A DNA stretch of 32,730 nt from Spirochaetes bacterium RBG_13_51_14 (GTDB lineage: Bacteria > Spirochaetota > UBA4802 > UBA5550). Location: the NCBI GenBank assembly GCA_001829455.1, contig MIBH01000074.1:1-32730 (forward strand), given 5' to 3'. The notes under the pieces were generated by a model. It searched no databases. It was not told the DNA's origin and saw only the letters and a program-made list of their open reading frames with translations. How positions within the stretch are numbered: position 1 is the first letter of the stretch; each line of letters begins with the position of its first letter. This document shows, piece by piece, positions 18,911 through 27,657 of the stretch. The position numbers and the translations under genes are program-made.

Positions 18911-19007
18911 GGCTGCTAATTACACGAATAAAAATTGCTTGCGTATCAGCGTCATGGAGCTATAATTATCATCTCGTCGTAATCATAATAACAATAAGGA
19001 GCGCGGT

Positions 19008-20426
19008 ATGGTAAAAAAGATTATCAAGATTCTGGGCGGTCTGCTTGCAGTCGTTATACTGATTGTCATAGCCGCAAGCGTCGCCATTATTTTCTTTGTA
19101 AATAAAGGGCTCGTTGAGGACCAGATGAAGAAGGCTCTCAACCGGCACGTGCAGATCCAGGATATCAGCGTGAGCATTTTCTCGATCATATCGGGAATCG
19201 AGGTGAAGAAGGTCACCATCTCGAATTTCAAGACCGAGAAACAGCTGGAGGCCCTGAAGGGAAAACCGGTCGCCGCGAACGATGTTTTTGTGAGGATGGA
19301 ATCGCTCAGGTTGAAACTGAAGTTCCTGCCCCTGCTGAAGAAGAGGTTCGAGCTGAGAGAGCTTGTACTCTACACTCCGATGATAAATGTTGCGAAGAAC
19401 AAGAAGGGCTATTTCAACTTTGACGACCTTACCAGGCCGAAGAAAAAGACAGCTGAGGAGCAGGCCGAGGAGCCCGCAAAATCCCTTACGGCCGACGACA
19501 TTCCCGTTGCTGTCAGCGTCGGAGAGGTGGGAATCAAAAACGGCACGATTAATTACTATGACGGAAAATTTGATCAGAGATTCCAGGTATACAAGCTGAC
19601 GGCGGTGGTGTACAGCATCGCCATAGACCCCAAGAACCTTGAAAATAAGGATAACGCCAAAGTTAAGATATTCATGGGGGTGAGGACCGTTGGCCCGATC
19701 AAAACGGGAAGCGTCGAATCATTTGACATAACTTTCGATATTACCGGAAATGTAAAACCTTTTGATATCAAAACGCGGAAGCTCGATCCCGAAGTATCGG
19801 TCCACGCCGGCTCGCCCGAGGGGATGATCACCGGGCTGCAGATCTTTAATTCAATTGCCGCCAACAATATCCTTTCCAAGTACATCGGCGACGCTCTCTC
19901 CTTCCTGAAAGGGAAGCAGTCATGGAAGGGATCGAAGCTGGCATACGTGGATCTCTGGTACAAGGCGGGCCGGGCCACGCTGTCCAACGGTAACCTCAAA
20001 TTGCAGGAGTGCCGGCTCCTGTTTGACGGCGTCTATAGCACGATCTCCAGGGACATGGACGTCAACCTCGAGCTGGAACTGCTCAAGAGCCGCAACAACG
20101 CGATCAAAGTCGGCATCCGGAGGCAGATTGAATCCGGCTTGAAGCGCCTTGGGGCGAAGAAATATGTCGATGCCGACAAGATAGCGGAAACCGCCATGAA
20201 GCCGCTCCTGAACAAGAACGGAATGATTTACATGAAGTTTAAAGTCGCCGGCCCGACAAGCAAACCTGATGTGCAGCTGACGTTTCCGCAGCTTGGATCA
20301 CTTGATGACATCATCAAGCAGGTTGCCGGAGATGTCCTCATTGAAGGGGGAAAGGAAGCCATTAAGAAGGGAGTCGAAGAAGGCGGGAAAGAATTGATTA
20401 AAAGGCTACCAAAGCTCCTTAAATGA
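19008..20426 (+). CDS. AsmA-like / DUF748-type protein, N-terminal membrane anchor
   Basis: MVKKIIKILGGLLAVVILIVIAASVAIIFFVNKGLVEDQMKKALNRHVQIQDISVSIFSIISGIEVKKVTISN; repetitive beta-rich remainder, typical of AsmA-family proteins. Confidence 0.65.
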   Translation: MVKKIIKILGGLLAVVILIVIAASVAIIFFVNKGLVEDQMKKALNRHVQIQDISVSIFSIISGIEVKKVTISNFKTEKQLEALKGKPVAANDVFVRMESLRLKLKFLPLLKKRFELRELVLYTPMINVAKNKKGYFNFDDLTRPKKKTAEEQAEEPAKSLTADDIPVAVSVGEVGIKNGTINYYDGKFDQRFQVYKLTAVVYSIAIDPKNLENKDNAKVKIFMGVRTVGPIKTGSVESFDITFDITGNVKPFDIKTRKLDPEVSVHAGSPEGMITGLQIFNSIAANNILSKYIGDALSFLKGKQSWKGSKLAYVDLWYKAGRATLSNGNLKLQECRLLFDGVYSTISRDMDVNLELELLKSRNNAIKVGIRRQIESGLKRLGAKKYVDADKIAETAMKPLLNKNGMIYMKFKVAGPTSKPDVQLTFPQLGSLDDIIKQVAGDVLIEGGKEAIKKGVEEGGKELIKRLPKLLK

Positions 20427-20454
20427 AAAGCATGGCATGCCAGTTTGTATTGCG

Positions 20455-20490
20455 CGGCGGGGTCGGTTTTGCCCCGCCGTTTTCGTCTTG
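20455..20490 (+). terminator. rho-independent terminator
   Basis: CGGCGGGG-tcggttttg-CCCCGCCG-TTTTCGTCTT. Confidence 0.85.
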
Positions 20491-20516
20491 ACTATTATTA
20501 TGATCAGGAGAAGTCG

Positions 20517-21491
20517 ATGGATACAATTATCGTTTTCAACCAGGAGGAGGAGCGTTTTACCGGAACGATAAAGGCCATGCTGGAAAGCAGGGTATCCTCA
20601 GAGGATATTGTTACATTAACGAATCAAGAGAACGCCCTCCATGACCTGGCCGCCGCCATATCCAGATACCCTTCCATACTGGGCCAACAGCACCTGAGCG
20701 GCGCCTCCCGGTCGGTGGAAACGCTTGTGGAAGAACTCTGTCAAAAAGACGCCATTGACATCAAGCTGCATATACCGACAAAGGCCATACTGGGCCAGGG
20801 ATTTGCAATCGCCAAAATCAATTTTTTTCTCATGTTGAAATACCTCTGCTCCAATTATAGAGATCTCATCCACAACGCGCATGATATTAATGAGATTATA
20901 GCGAATAATATATTTGCCGTGATGGCGGAAGAGGTCTTTTTCACGCTGATCGCCGACCACGCGGTTTCCCGCCATATCAGGATTAATGCGTCATACCTGC
21001 TGGCGAACCTGTGGGAACGGCGCATAGATTTCGGCATCAGTGAATTTCCGCCGATCATTACCGGCATCTGGGCTGCGCGGACGATTCTTAAGCCGGCTTT
21101 CGGGACGATGTTGGGCATCTCGGAGCTCATGGTCCTTTCAGAGAATGCGGGACCGGCCTGGACTGAATTCCTCCAACGCGAAGAGCTGGATCAGAATGAG
21201 CTGGATTCGATCAGGGAGTTTCTTCTGGGCATCAGTTTTGAGGAGATTGAGCATCTGTCGGCGGAGAAGGAACGGCGTGGAGTCCCATCGCTCAGCAGAG
21301 AAGAGATGTACGATCTGCTGGGTGACGATACGGCGTATCCTGAATACCGGGCCGATGACCCCCGGGAGCTGTACCGGTCCTTCAGACATCGGAAAAAGAA
21401 CGCCATCTTCAGGGCGCGTGCCGGCTCTCGCGGCCCCACAAAGACCATAGAAGAATATCTGATGTGTTATCTCCTTTCGCGTGCGGAATAG
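20517..21491 (+). CDS. hypothetical protein
   Basis: ATG 20517 after AGGAG (MDTIIVFNQEEERFTGTIKAMLESRVSSEDIVTLTNQENALHDLAAAI...); no motif recognised. Confidence 0.65.
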   Translation: MDTIIVFNQEEERFTGTIKAMLESRVSSEDIVTLTNQENALHDLAAAISRYPSILGQQHLSGASRSVETLVEELCQKDAIDIKLHIPTKAILGQGFAIAKINFFLMLKYLCSNYRDLIHNAHDINEIIANNIFAVMAEEVFFTLIADHAVSRHIRINASYLLANLWERRIDFGISEFPPIITGIWAARTILKPAFGTMLGISELMVLSENAGPAWTEFLQREELDQNELDSIREFLLGISFEEIEHLSAEKERRGVPSLSREEMYDLLGDDTAYPEYRADDPRELYRSFRHRKKNAIFRARAGSRGPTKTIEEYLMCYLLSRAE

Positions 21492-21492
21492 A

Positions 21493-21876
21493 TCATCTCA
21501 TGAAATGGCCGGCAACCATAAGGATGCCGGACGTGACTCTGATTCCGGCTTCAACATATATAATCTTTCTGATTTCACCGTCCTTCATTTCATTACCGAT
21601 GGACCTGAACATGTCCCGGAATTTTTCCGGATACATGAGCACAAAGGGCCCCATGAGCACCATGATGAGGCCCATTATAAAGATAATCACGGAAAGACGA
21701 CCGCGATAGATAGTGAGCGGGAACCCGGCTGCGATGAGCAGGATGCCGTGCAGGAAAAATAATTTCTTCGAGGTCCAGGCCGTCCATAATCTAAAGGCCG
21801 CCAGCGGCGCGCAAAGCTCCGCACAGCCCAGGAGTATCAGAAAAATTCCCAGTGACATGACATACAGGCTGATCAT
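21493..21876 (-). CDS. small membrane protein
   Basis: MISLYVMSLGIFLILLGCAELCAPLAAFRLW...KLFFLHGILLIAAGFPLTIY...IIFIMGLIMVLMGPFVLMYPEKF; 4-bp overlap with the upstream hydrolase. Confidence 0.65.
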   Translation of the reverse strand: MISLYVMSLGIFLILLGCAELCAPLAAFRLWTAWTSKKLFFLHGILLIAAGFPLTIYRGRLSVIIFIMGLIMVLMGPFVLMYPEKFRDMFRSIGNEMKDGEIRKIIYVEAGIRVTSGILMVAGHFMR

Positions 21877-22667
21877 GGCCTGCCCGCCGTGTTTCGTCCG
21901 CCGATTGCGGGGCGGCCTCCGGCAAGCCATAGCCGGATTGCGTCCTTCATGAGCGCGATGTCAGAGTCGCGCGTGAGGTTGTGGTCACCGTCGGGGATGA
22001 TCATTTTTGCGAGGCGCGGCGAGAGATTTTTTTCGAGCAGGGACACATTGGATATGTCCACGGCCGCGTCCATGCTGCCGTGAATCGCCAGGACCGGCAC
22101 CCTGATTTTTTTTACGGCGTCCTGCATGTCGATTCTGTAGAGTTCGCGGAAAAAGGAATTATTGATCAGAACGCCGTCAATTACGGACATGCCGCGCTCC
22201 GGCAGGGACCCCGCGTCGTCGATGCCGAAGCCGTATTTGAGCAGCATGCGGAGATCAACGGGCGTGGCAATCAGGATCAGGGATGCGACGCTCGGATCTC
22301 CCTGTGACGCGTAGAGGAGCGTGGCCGCCGCGCCCATACTGGAGCCCATCAGATGTATTTTATTCATGCCGCGGCCTCTGAAGAAAGAAACCGCGGCGGC
22401 AAGGTCCTCGACTTCTTGAAGAAGCGATATATCGGAAATAGTGCCTCCGGATTCGCCGGCACATGAGAAATCAAAGCTCATAAGGGCATGTCCCGTCGCA
22501 GTGATATCATACGCGAGCTTGGTTATTTTATAGCCGTCCTTGTTGGAAAACAGGCCATGGCTGTATATGACGCCGGCAGCACCGCCAGTGCCGGTACGGT
22601 ACATCCTACCGGCGAGGCGCTGGTTCAAATTGTTGTAGAAGCTGATATCTTCTGCGATCATCATCAA
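21873..22667 (-). CDS. alpha/beta hydrolase
   Basis: GVIYSHGLFSNKDGYKITKLAYDI, FDFSCAGESGG, nucleophile elbow GSSMGAAA, PVLAIHGSMDAAVD, IIPDGDHNLTRDSD. Confidence 0.9.
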   Translation of the reverse strand: MMMIAEDISFYNNLNQRLAGRMYRTGTGGAAGVIYSHGLFSNKDGYKITKLAYDITATGHALMSFDFSCAGESGGTISDISLLQEVEDLAAAVSFFRGRGMNKIHLMGSSMGAAATLLYASQGDPSVASLILIATPVDLRMLLKYGFGIDDAGSLPERGMSVIDGVLINNSFFRELYRIDMQDAVKKIRVPVLAIHGSMDAAVDISNVSLLEKNLSPRLAKMIIPDGDHNLTRDSDIALMKDAIRLWLAGGRPAIGGRNTAGRP

Positions 22668-23185
22668 ATTTTTGTCAGCTTTATGAGAGGCTCGAAATAT
22701 CCTTCCGAGTTATTACCGTCGATGATGATGGCGAGAGGCCGGAGGCGAAGAGTCTCTTTTCTGTTTTTTGTGGTTTTATATCCCCCGAACAGGAAATAGG
22801 ATGACTTTGCCTTTACGAATCCTCTGTTTATGCCGCCGGCGCGATGCTGCTCTTTCATCTCATAGATATTGATTTTCAGCTTGTTATCTTCGATGGTATA
22901 CACTCCTTTGAAAATCAATGTTTCCATATTCAGATACAGGACTATCAGGGCGCGGTAATTTGAATAAAAGCTGAAGTTATATCCGTAGTTTCCGGAATAC
23001 TTAAGGGTCCAGGTGCCGATAACGCTCTTGAAGGTAAGCGGGCTTTCAGCGCCGTCCGTTTCAGCCGCATGGACTGAGTTCAGGGCGAGGGGAATACCGT
23101 CCCGCCACGGAACATCTCCAGGAACAACTGAAGAGGTCGTTATAACCATGAGGAGAGGGAGCATGAGGACCGATACTCTGATCAT
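22664..23185 (-). CDS. hypothetical secreted protein
   Basis: MIRVSVLMLPLLMVITTSSVVPGD...; VIGTWTLKYSGNYGYNFSFYSNYRALIVLYLNMETLIFKGVYTIEDNKLKINIYE, beta-rich, lipocalin-like pattern; 4-bp overlap with the hydrolase. Confidence 0.6.
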   Translation of the reverse strand: MIRVSVLMLPLLMVITTSSVVPGDVPWRDGIPLALNSVHAAETDGAESPLTFKSVIGTWTLKYSGNYGYNFSFYSNYRALIVLYLNMETLIFKGVYTIEDNKLKINIYEMKEQHRAGGINRGFVKAKSSYFLFGGYKTTKNRKETLRLRPLAIIIDGNNSEGYFEPLIKLTKI

Positions 23186-23295
23186 GGGGTGATTATAAAT
23201 ATCGGAGCTGAATATTGTAAAGAAAATTTCCTGGCCAGCTTGCAAGGATAAATAAACTTTGCTGCAAAATTACTCATAACTATTCATTTTTACGG

Positions 23296-23400
23296 GGCTG
23301 TCTAATAAGAGTGCGTCCCAAGTTTTAGGACGCACTCCGAGTCAGTTAGGATGCGGTCTCCCCCTCCCTTGATGGGAGGGGATTGGGGAGGGTGATTCTT
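23296..23400. repeat. dispersed MITE-like repeat, copy 2 (with internal hairpin)
   Basis: GGCTGTCTAATAAG, GAGTGCGTCC-caagtttta-GGACGCACTC (23309-23337, perfect 10-bp stem), CCCCTCCCTTGATGGGAGGGGATTGGGGAGGGTGATTCT. Confidence 0.75.
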
Positions 23401-23422
23401 CAAAGAAATTATAACAATCATA

Positions 23423-23451
23423 TTGACGTGTTGTGTGCCTTTGTATATATT
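23423..23451 (+). promoter_or_regulatory. sigma70-type promoter of ssrA
   Basis: TTGACG - 17 bp - TATATT, placing transcription start at about 23461. Confidence 0.75.
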
Positions 23452-23460
23452 GACTATGGA

Positions 23461-23813
23461 GGGGACGATTTTGGTTTCGACTGTAATAGCGGTTTTACAG
23501 CTGCATGCCGAGTGCGCTGGCAACTCGTTAAACATGGCAGGCCTAACCTAAGTGCAAACGATAATTTTGCATTGGCAGCTTAATTAACTGCCACGTCTTC
23601 AGATTGCCTGCTCCTCTGGGGCGGCTGAAGGCGTCATAAACAGAGGATAGTCTAATTTCCCCGCTCCGGGAATGAGGACGAAACAATAGGGAGCTCGAAT
23701 GTTCATAACGGTGCCTGACCCCGGTGGGACATTTTAAATGAAATGATCAGGATACGCATGGAGAGGCTGTACGGCTGGATTGCAGGACGCGGGTTCGACT
23801 CCCGCCGTCTCCA
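23461..23813 (+). ncRNA. ssrA: transfer-messenger RNA (tmRNA)
   Basis: 5' GGGGACGATTTTGGTTTCGACTG and 3' GGACGCGGGTTCGACTCCCGCCGTCTCCA, with acceptor pairing GGGGACG/CGTCTCC. Tag ORF 23554-23583 GCAAACGATAATTTTGCATTGGCAGCTTAA = ANDNFALAA*. CCA is not encoded. Confidence 0.97.
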
Positions 23814-23822
23814 CAGGAAACA

Positions 23823-24452
23823 TCACTTCTCTTTGATATACTTCAGTTTGAACATCAGTTCCAGGAGCCGATTGTTTATTTCATCCAGAAGGTTGTTCTT
23901 CATTTTATCTGCATCATATTCATTGGTGTTGTAGTCATCGTACTGGTGGTCCAAATACGCTACCTGAAGGCCGGCGTTGACAATTATTATCATGGAGTTG
24001 AAATCGGTATACTGCATCTCGGCAGAGAGGGACGGGTTGACTTCATAAATAATAAGGCTGTCTAGGCCGTTTTCTTCAAATAATTTTTTGAGCGCCTCCT
24101 GGTTGCTGCTCAGATACTGGGTTATAATACCTATGGATTTATAGTACAGAAAATCTTCATCCTCTGAAAACTGTAGAAAACGGTCGAACTCTGATTTCGA
24201 AGCGGACAGGTTCCGATCGTCTGTTTGTATAATTTTCAGGCTGTTAATTCTCTTGTACGCGTCCAGCCAGTGCGACAGGCTCGTGGCGTACTGCTTAACC
24301 GTGATAGAGCTGCTGTGAGGAATCCGGAACAGAATTCCGCTATTTTTGAACTTTAACAGGGTTGATCTGTTGTTTACTTCACGTTTGACGTGGTATTTTG
24401 AGCAGGAAACGAGTATCAGCAATGTCAGTGCTATAGCGCCATATTTATTCAT
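23823..24452 (-). CDS. hypothetical lipoprotein
   Basis: MNKYGAIALTLLILVSCSKYHVKRE: lipobox LVSC; no recognised domain. Confidence 0.65.
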   Translation of the reverse strand: MNKYGAIALTLLILVSCSKYHVKREVNNRSTLLKFKNSGILFRIPHSSSITVKQYATSLSHWLDAYKRINSLKIIQTDDRNLSASKSEFDRFLQFSEDEDFLYYKSIGIITQYLSSNQEALKKLFEENGLDSLIIYEVNPSLSAEMQYTDFNSMIIIVNAGLQVAYLDHQYDDYNTNEYDADKMKNNLLDEINNRLLELMFKLKYIKEK

Positions 24453-24522
24453 TTTGCAGTACCTCGATAACAGGGATCAGTAGCCGCTCGGAGCGCTGCT
24501 CGCAGGATTGAGGAGCGCACAA

Positions 24523-25344
24523 TCATGAAAACGATTGCAACACTTTTCTTCCCAGGTCGGTGACCGTAATTCGAACGGGGGCGTAAGCCGGCTCATCGGA
24601 ATATCGTATCATGCCGAAATGATTCAGCCACATAAAAAAGTAAAAGTCAAGAAATGAGATTTTAAATAAATTGTTCGGCGAGGCGAAGCCGGTCATTTCG
24701 AAGAATTCATTCGCGAGGCTGTCCAGACGGATTGTTCCCCAATGCCTGAGAAGCAGGTCTTTCAATATATTCTTGCCGTGATTCAGTTCTTTCGCCGATT
24801 CAGTGTCGGACGGAAAGATGTATTCCCATCGGGCTTGGTTCCAGAATGCGCTGAAGATCAGGAAATACATGGCTTTTTCCGGGATGTCAGGTTCGTAGAT
24901 AATGGCACAGGACCCCGAACGTTTCACAATTCCGGCCACTTTCAGGAGGTGAACACACTGTTTGACATATATGATGAGAAGTTCGGGATCGTCAATTTCT
25001 GCAGATAGGCCGGATTCAGGTGCTTTTTCCATGCAGTAGCGGTAAAAGTTTTTCTTAAAATGCCCGGTCTTTGTTACGGAGAATCTGTTATTTGATACCG
25101 CTCCAATCAGAAACATGGCCAAGCGTACTGCGAAACATCTATTAATATCAACATCCGGCAGGTTTTTTTCTGAATTGTTCAGATAGCTGTAGTAACGGGT
25201 TACCGATTCAAGAGAGGTTATACTCGCCGGATGATTGCAGGGAACCTTATTGTTTCGAAGAGATTTGTTGCTGTTTCTGGAATGAATGGTTGAATCCCCA
25301 CCATGAAGCGGTTCAATCAGTTTGTTCTTTTGTTTGATTGTCAT
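24523..25344 (-). CDS. hypothetical protein
   Basis: 273-aa ORF with no overlapping competitor of similar quality; C-terminal stretch (FDFYFFMWLNHFGMIRYS...VRITVTDLGRKVLQSF) is winged-helix-like. Confidence 0.55.
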   Translation of the reverse strand: MTIKQKNKLIEPLHGGDSTIHSRNSNKSLRNNKVPCNHPASITSLESVTRYYSYLNNSEKNLPDVDINRCFAVRLAMFLIGAVSNNRFSVTKTGHFKKNFYRYCMEKAPESGLSAEIDDPELLIIYVKQCVHLLKVAGIVKRSGSCAIIYEPDIPEKAMYFLIFSAFWNQARWEYIFPSDTESAKELNHGKNILKDLLLRHWGTIRLDSLANEFFEMTGFASPNNLFKISFLDFYFFMWLNHFGMIRYSDEPAYAPVRITVTDLGRKVLQSFS

Positions 25345-25841
25345 TGTTATAATTTCTATATGTGTCGTGATCTATCAAAGACCTGGAAGTAAATTGGTAC
25401 TATTAATTGTGCCAACTTCTAATTTAAATCTAAATTATAACACTTCCTCATTAAAAAATCAATGATTGAACTCTTTCGGCAAAATCAGAATTAATTGGTG
25501 AGTAAAATATCATTTGTATCTTATGAACATTTAAATTAAAATTAATTTAAAGTCAAGATAATTCTATTTTTTTTAAAAAAAATTCTCTAAATATTTCTTC
25601 GAGGAGATTCTGTATCATGATTAATTCTCGAAACTGAAGTAGTATAAAAAAATTAATATTTTCCGCCCCGGGCGGCGCGGCGGCATTACAGAGGATTATA
25701 TTGCACATTTTTCCTTTTTAGTAATTAATTACGGATTATTATGCACATTCAAATGAAAGAAATAATGCCTAATAAATATTTCCAGCCGATATTTGGCATC
25801 AATCATGTGTGATTAACACCCGAAGAGAATGATTATTGGCA

Positions 25842-26537
25842 TCAAACGATAAAACGCGAGGCCGTGGCGTGGCTGATGTTTCCCTGAGCGGTAAGGGCGA
25901 GTCCGGGACTGGCTTCAATTACTGCTCTGACCCTTGAGGTTAACTCGGGAATGTGCGTTTGTTGACCCGAATCGTATCCGGCAGTGGTTGTTTGCAGCAC
26001 ATCAGTGATTTTTTCTTCGGATGCCTTAAAAGCTTTGAGTTTATCGTTCAGGCTACGGCTTACCGCCTCAATTCTGCCGGTCTGGGCAAAATCGCCATTC
26101 TGGAGATTGCGGGTTATGTCGCGGAGCGATTTTATTTCACGGCTAATATCGGGCATTTCTACGATTTTTACTGACCGCATTGCAAATGGTTGAACAGGAT
26201 TGGGGACCGGTTCGCCATAATCGCCTAGGGCGGACCGTATATCGGAAAGTGTTTCAGTCAGCGCCTGTGTATTAATTCTGCCCGAGAATATTGCGTCCGA
26301 TGCGATGCTTTTCAAACGCAAGGAGATGGACATGGCCCGTTGGATGACGTTCTGGGACATCTGTGCAATGCTCAACGCGTCGCTCAAGGACCGATCGATA
26401 CTGAGGCGGTTATTGATCGATTTCGTGGAGATACGGGCGGTCTCCCTACCATGTCCGAGTGCTGCGAAATTGGCCGCATCACGGACGGTCGGAGGTTTGA
26501 AAGGAGAAATACTTCTGAAATCCGTTTTGATCAGCAT
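25842..26537 (-). CDS. hypothetical protein with flagellin-like helical regions
   Basis: SIDRSLSDALSIAQMSQNVIQRAMSISLRLKSIASDAIFSGRINTQALTETLSDIRSALGDY and C-terminal SRVRAVIEASPGLALTAQGNISHATASRFI; GGAGGGAATT Shine-Dalgarno before ATG. Confidence 0.5.
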   Translation of the reverse strand: MLIKTDFRSISPFKPPTVRDAANFAALGHGRETARISTKSINNRLSIDRSLSDALSIAQMSQNVIQRAMSISLRLKSIASDAIFSGRINTQALTETLSDIRSALGDYGEPVPNPVQPFAMRSVKIVEMPDISREIKSLRDITRNLQNGDFAQTGRIEAVSRSLNDKLKAFKASEEKITDVLQTTTAGYDSGQQTHIPELTSRVRAVIEASPGLALTAQGNISHATASRFIV

Positions 26538-26686
26538 GACAATTCCCTCCCTGGGTCTGCCGGCGGATGGGAGACAACGAACCTCCCCTTTAAAGGTATC
26601 ATTAAATCAGTGATTTGTCAAATTCTATTTTATATGATTCAGCCGCGGATGACATAAATTCGATATGGATCATGATGAATAATTTT

Positions 26687-27051
26687 TCACGAGGGTCCGT
26701 CAATTGCGGCCAGTTCATCACATAATCTTTTCGTCTCATCCCGATTCAGAATGATCTTCACCGTACCGCCGCCCGGGTGCGCAAAGGTGATGGCGCAGCC
26801 ATTTTCGTTCCGTATCACGTCGAATTTTTTATCTTCCGGCATCCTCACGGACGGGGAAAGCCAGTCATCGGCGTTGAATTCCGCGATCTGAATGAGCACG
26901 CCTAAGGCATGTTTCGGGTGTATGAACAGCTCCTTATAGTGTCGTCTTTGCTATACGAGCCGGGTACCGCGCCAAGAAGCTCTGAAAAAAATCGGTAAGC
27001 TTTTTCATAGTCCTTTACGGCTATTGCGATGTGGTCAATCCGCGATATCAT
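26687..27051 (-). pseudogene. VOC-family (methylmalonyl-CoA epimerase-like) gene remnant, frameshifted and internally deleted
   Basis: From 27051: MISRIDHIAIAVKDYEKAYRFFSELLGAVPGSYSKDD; a frame change near 26940 then gives YKELFIHPKHALGVLIQIAEFNADDW... The VOC N-terminal and C-terminal signatures are ~40 aa apart instead of roughly 100+. Confidence 0.65.
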
Positions 27052-27181
27052 GGCCAGGCTCCTGTGCTTCGCATCGGTGTTGCATATCAGCTTTATGAAT
27101 TATGTTATGTCTCAAGTCAATTATTATAGTTCGCCGGCGACATTATTAACTGACGGTTTTCGGAATCAAAGCTCACAAAAG

Positions 27182-27240
27182 CCTGCATTCAGCACCAATT
27201 TCTAATAAATCGGTGCTGAATGCAGGTACATCCTGTACCG
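27182..27240. repeat. long perfect hairpin plus adjacent small hairpin
   Basis: CCTGCATTCAGCACC-aatttctaataaatc-GGTGCTGAATGCAGG (15-bp arms), then GGTACA-tcc-TGTACC. Confidence 0.85.
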
Positions 27241-27378
27241 AATAGAATGCATCCCTTGCTTTGTGATGTGCTCTATTATATGCAACAAGTCTGATGACAT
27301 TTTTTAAAGTATACTCAATAAAATACTTGAATAAATAACTGACTCAATAAATACCAATTGCCAGGAAAGAGGTAACGT

Positions 27379-27573
27379 GTGAGGATCTTGGTATTATTGG
27401 TGGCCATTGTTTTATCTGGAGCCGCGCCTGGCTGCAAGGATAAGCCGGATGAGAACCGGGTCGATCTTAAGCAGATTGATGTTGATAATTCCAACGATTA
27501 CCGGTATATTTTCCGGGATACCATTCAGGAACAGGAAGAGCGGATAAATAAATATAAAAAGAAGGAATTCTGA
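27379..27573 (+). CDS. small putative lipoprotein (GTG start)
   Basis: VRILVLLVAIVLSGAAPGCKDKPDENRVDLKQIDV...; AAGAGG Shine-Dalgarno; hydrophobic leader ending in Cys; upstream of the HtrA gene, same strand. Confidence 0.55.
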   Translation: MRILVLLVAIVLSGAAPGCKDKPDENRVDLKQIDVDNSNDYRYIFRDTIQEQEERINKYKKKEF

Positions 27574-27657
27574 TACGCCTTCAAGAAACTGCGGACCACT
27601 CAGAACTGTCCGCGACTGCGTCGTAAGGCTGAGAGCAGGTACCATAAGGAGCGAGTG

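Noticed and set aside
23780-23815. tRNA-like 3' segment (GGGTTCGACTCCCGCCGTCTCCA) as a stand-alone tRNA
   Set aside because: It is the tRNA-like 3' domain of tmRNA; the matching 5' half is at 23461 with the tag ORF in between.
23461-25344. Genomic island integrated at the ssrA 3' end
   Set aside because: tmRNA is a common integration site, but no integrase, phage gene or duplicated ssrA 3' end is visible within the window.
25765-25800. sigma28-like flagellar promoter (TAAA...GCCGATAT)
   Set aside because: Element spacing is too short and it is oriented away from the flagellin-like gene.
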